From positions 2,046,001 through 2,110,000 of the forward strand of contig JAALGZ010000002.1 in the NCBI GenBank assembly GCA_015227615.1: 64,000 nucleotides of DNA, read 5' to 3'. The DNA is from Labyrinthula sp. Ha (lineage: Eukaryota > Sar > Bigyra > Labyrinthulida > Labyrinthulaceae). The notes under the pieces are model-generated. The model saw only the letters and a program-made list of their open reading frames with translations, was not told the DNA's origin and searched no databases. A program made the translations under genes and the position numbers. This document shows, piece after piece, positions 62,568 to 64,000 of the stretch. Positions within the stretch are counted from its first letter, which is position 1, and each line of letters opens with the position of its first letter.

Positions 62568-63416
62568 CTAAAACCCTTCTGAAAGAACATCTTGTTTTTC
62601 ACATGCATTTCCAGAATAACCAGCAAAACAAGAACAAAGACCCAGTTCATGGCCACAAAGACCACGATTGCTGCAATCAATATGACACAAGTTTCCCTCA
62701 GCTCCAACATTAGACTCACCAACATGACTCGTTACCTCAAGAGTATCTTTATCTTGTCTTTTATCTTTGCAATTTGTTTCATCTTCTGATGTCATTGGAT
62801 CATCTCCACTTGGACATCTTTTTAGAGAACAATCTGCACCAAAATATTCTGAAGCTTGAGTTTCTCCTGAAGCTAAACCAACATTCCAACTAGAATCACA
62901 TAAACAACCACGTATTTTTTTATTATCCCATAAACCTGTATATTCTTCTGTTGAAGTAGTTAAGGGAAGTGAATCTAATCTTGTAGATAGTTCATTTAGT
63001 GCTAAACATTTCCCATGACCTGAACAACCATTGAACATAGTTTCACAGCTGCTACGTTGACACGCAGCACCTTCAAATCCTGTAAAACAAGCACAAACTC
63101 CATTTGCACGATTACAGAGACCTTTGCCTGAACATTCAACATCTGATCTATGTGCAGGATTTATCGTATCTAAAGTTGAGTCAGGAATCTCTCCCCAAGT
63201 TAATCCCTTTGGACAAACATATTCAGAACAATCTGCAGAAATTGGAACAGAAAGTCCATCAGAAATATCTGTATCACTTCCAAAGCCATCAAAGCACTCA
63301 CATTTTTGTTTCAGTGTATTACAAGTACCATGCCCATTACAAGAGTTCAAATTTGTACAAACATTACATAAAGATATATCAACAAGAATGAACAATGAAA
63401 AGAAATCTATTTTCAT
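62568..63416 (-). CDS. Secreted EGF/tenascin-like cysteine-rich protein, right-arm copy
   Basis: 282 aa from the ATG at 63416, again below a TTG-initiated longer frame. It has the same signal peptide and EGF-like modules as the left copy. The last module reads CSNRGLCGHELGLCSCFAGY; the glycine and leucine here are closer to typical EGF repeats than the aspartate and methionine of the left copy, which fits this being the parental gene. All three differences between the copies change the amino acid. Confidence 0.88.
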   Translation of the reverse strand: MKIDFFSLFILVDISLCNVCTNLNSCNGHGTCNTLKQKCECFDGFGSDTDISDGLSVPISADCSEYVCPKGLTWGEIPDSTLDTINPAHRSDVECSGKGLCNRANGVCACFTGFEGAACQRSSCETMFNGCSGHGKCLALNELSTRLDSLPLTTSTEEYTGLWDNKKIRGCLCDSSWNVGLASGETQASEYFGADCSLKRCPSGDDPMTSEDETNCKDKRQDKDTLEVTSHVGESNVGAEGNLCHIDCSNRGLCGHELGLCSCFAGYSGNACEKQDVLSEGF

Positions 63417-64000
63417 TTTTTTAACGAACAAATATCACTCTAAAAATTGATTTTGAAAGTATTTCATTTATAATTTAAACTCTAAATGTTTTCAAAATTC
63501 TTTAAGTATATGATGTTTTGCAGCTTTTAGCTAGGTTTGTTCACCAAAACAGCTTTCAGACATGGATAAACATTCAGGAATCAAAATGATGAAGAAAAAC
63601 TTTGTTTGGCTCATATCTGCCGAATGTCTCAAGAAGAAGAAGATCAGGACCTCTTGAAACTCTATTTACAGGCCTATGCCTGTTCTATAAGTTAAAAGTA
63701 ATAAGTATTTTCAGTTTGCACCCAATCTGTGTTAGTAACTATTGAAACTCTTTCCTTTTGTTATTAGTTTGTTATAACGTTTTGTTCCATTGGCAACAAT
63801 GGGGCCTACTTGACCGTTCTTTAAAATTAACATAAAAAGAAGACGAGAAGTTTTTATTTTATTAAATAATTGGTTCATTTGCACATGTCTACAAGATACA
63901 GCACTATAGTACTCACAGAACTTAAGAGAACGAAAGCCTTAAATAGCTTTTCTTTGTCCATTATATCTTTTTGCAACAGTTAACTTAACATTTTCTTATT
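63417..64000. other. Intergenic end of window, right arm
   Basis: EGF promoter region. The mirror of the 30-codon frame lies at 63563-63658. The sequence leaves the window still matching the left arm at 9709. Confidence 0.5.

Larger units (their letters stand above)
55698..64000 (-). repeat. Right arm of the large inverted duplication (continues beyond window)
   Basis: Mirror of 9709-18010. It contains the mS35 3' end, actin (-), the gene-free stretch, HSP20 (+) and EGF protein (-). Because mS35 is whole here and truncated in the left arm, this is probably the parental locus. Confidence 0.97.

Overview
This is an AT-rich eukaryotic nuclear window. It encodes a myosin, a kinesin, an actin, Rab geranylgeranyltransferase, a SNARE-like protein and nuclear-encoded mitochondrial ribosomal proteins, and it carries MULE and hAT DNA-transposon remains. 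All three standard stop codons end apparent genes, so the code looks standard. The spliceosomal introns are exceptionally short: 17 reconstructed from reading frames span 26-34 nt. The gene set (MyTH4-like tail myosin, membrane-anchored CPT1-type carnitine acyltransferase, GH17 glucanase, EGF-type secreted protein) fits a protist or alga, perhaps of the stramenopile/red-plastid assemblage. I cannot name the genus, and the lineage is inference.

Layout. 1-7885 is a dense gene island: myosin (partial), a hAT-derived BED zinc-finger gene, Rab GGTase beta, a kinesin-1-like motor and a coiled-coil gene. 8517-9583 holds an orphan gene in a dispersed repeat block. 9709-18010 is the left arm of a large inverted duplication (EGF protein, small heat-shock protein, about 4.9 kb without genes, divergent actin, a cut-off tail of mS35). 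18011-26060 has no recognisable gene. 26061-29393 is a MULE with a 9-bp target-site duplication and a decayed transposase. 29533-37835 is a second gene island: PDZ-PH protein, CPT1-like enzyme, receptor-L-like secreted protein, prenylation-motif SNARE-like protein. 37836-44847 is a long AT-rich gene desert. 44848-47810 carries the second copy of the orphan block, a GH17 glucanase and a small intron-split bL32m gene. 47811-53417 is another desert. 53418-55814 holds SAM synthetase, the RNA polymerase III subunit RPC11/POLR3K, and mS35. 55698-64000 is the right arm of the inverted duplication and runs off the window.

The two arms are about 8.3 kb each, lie about 37.7 kb apart, and differ in net length by only a few bases. 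mS35 is intact next to the right arm but cut in the left arm, so the right locus is probably the ancestral one. The duplication gives two near-identical actins, small heat-shock proteins and EGF proteins.

Functional themes are cytoskeleton and transport (myosin, kinesin, actin, Rab prenylation, SNARE), mitochondrial function (CPT1, bL32m, mS35), methyl-donor metabolism (SAM synthetase) and secreted or surface proteins (EGF, L-domain, GH17). No viral or LTR-type element was recognised.
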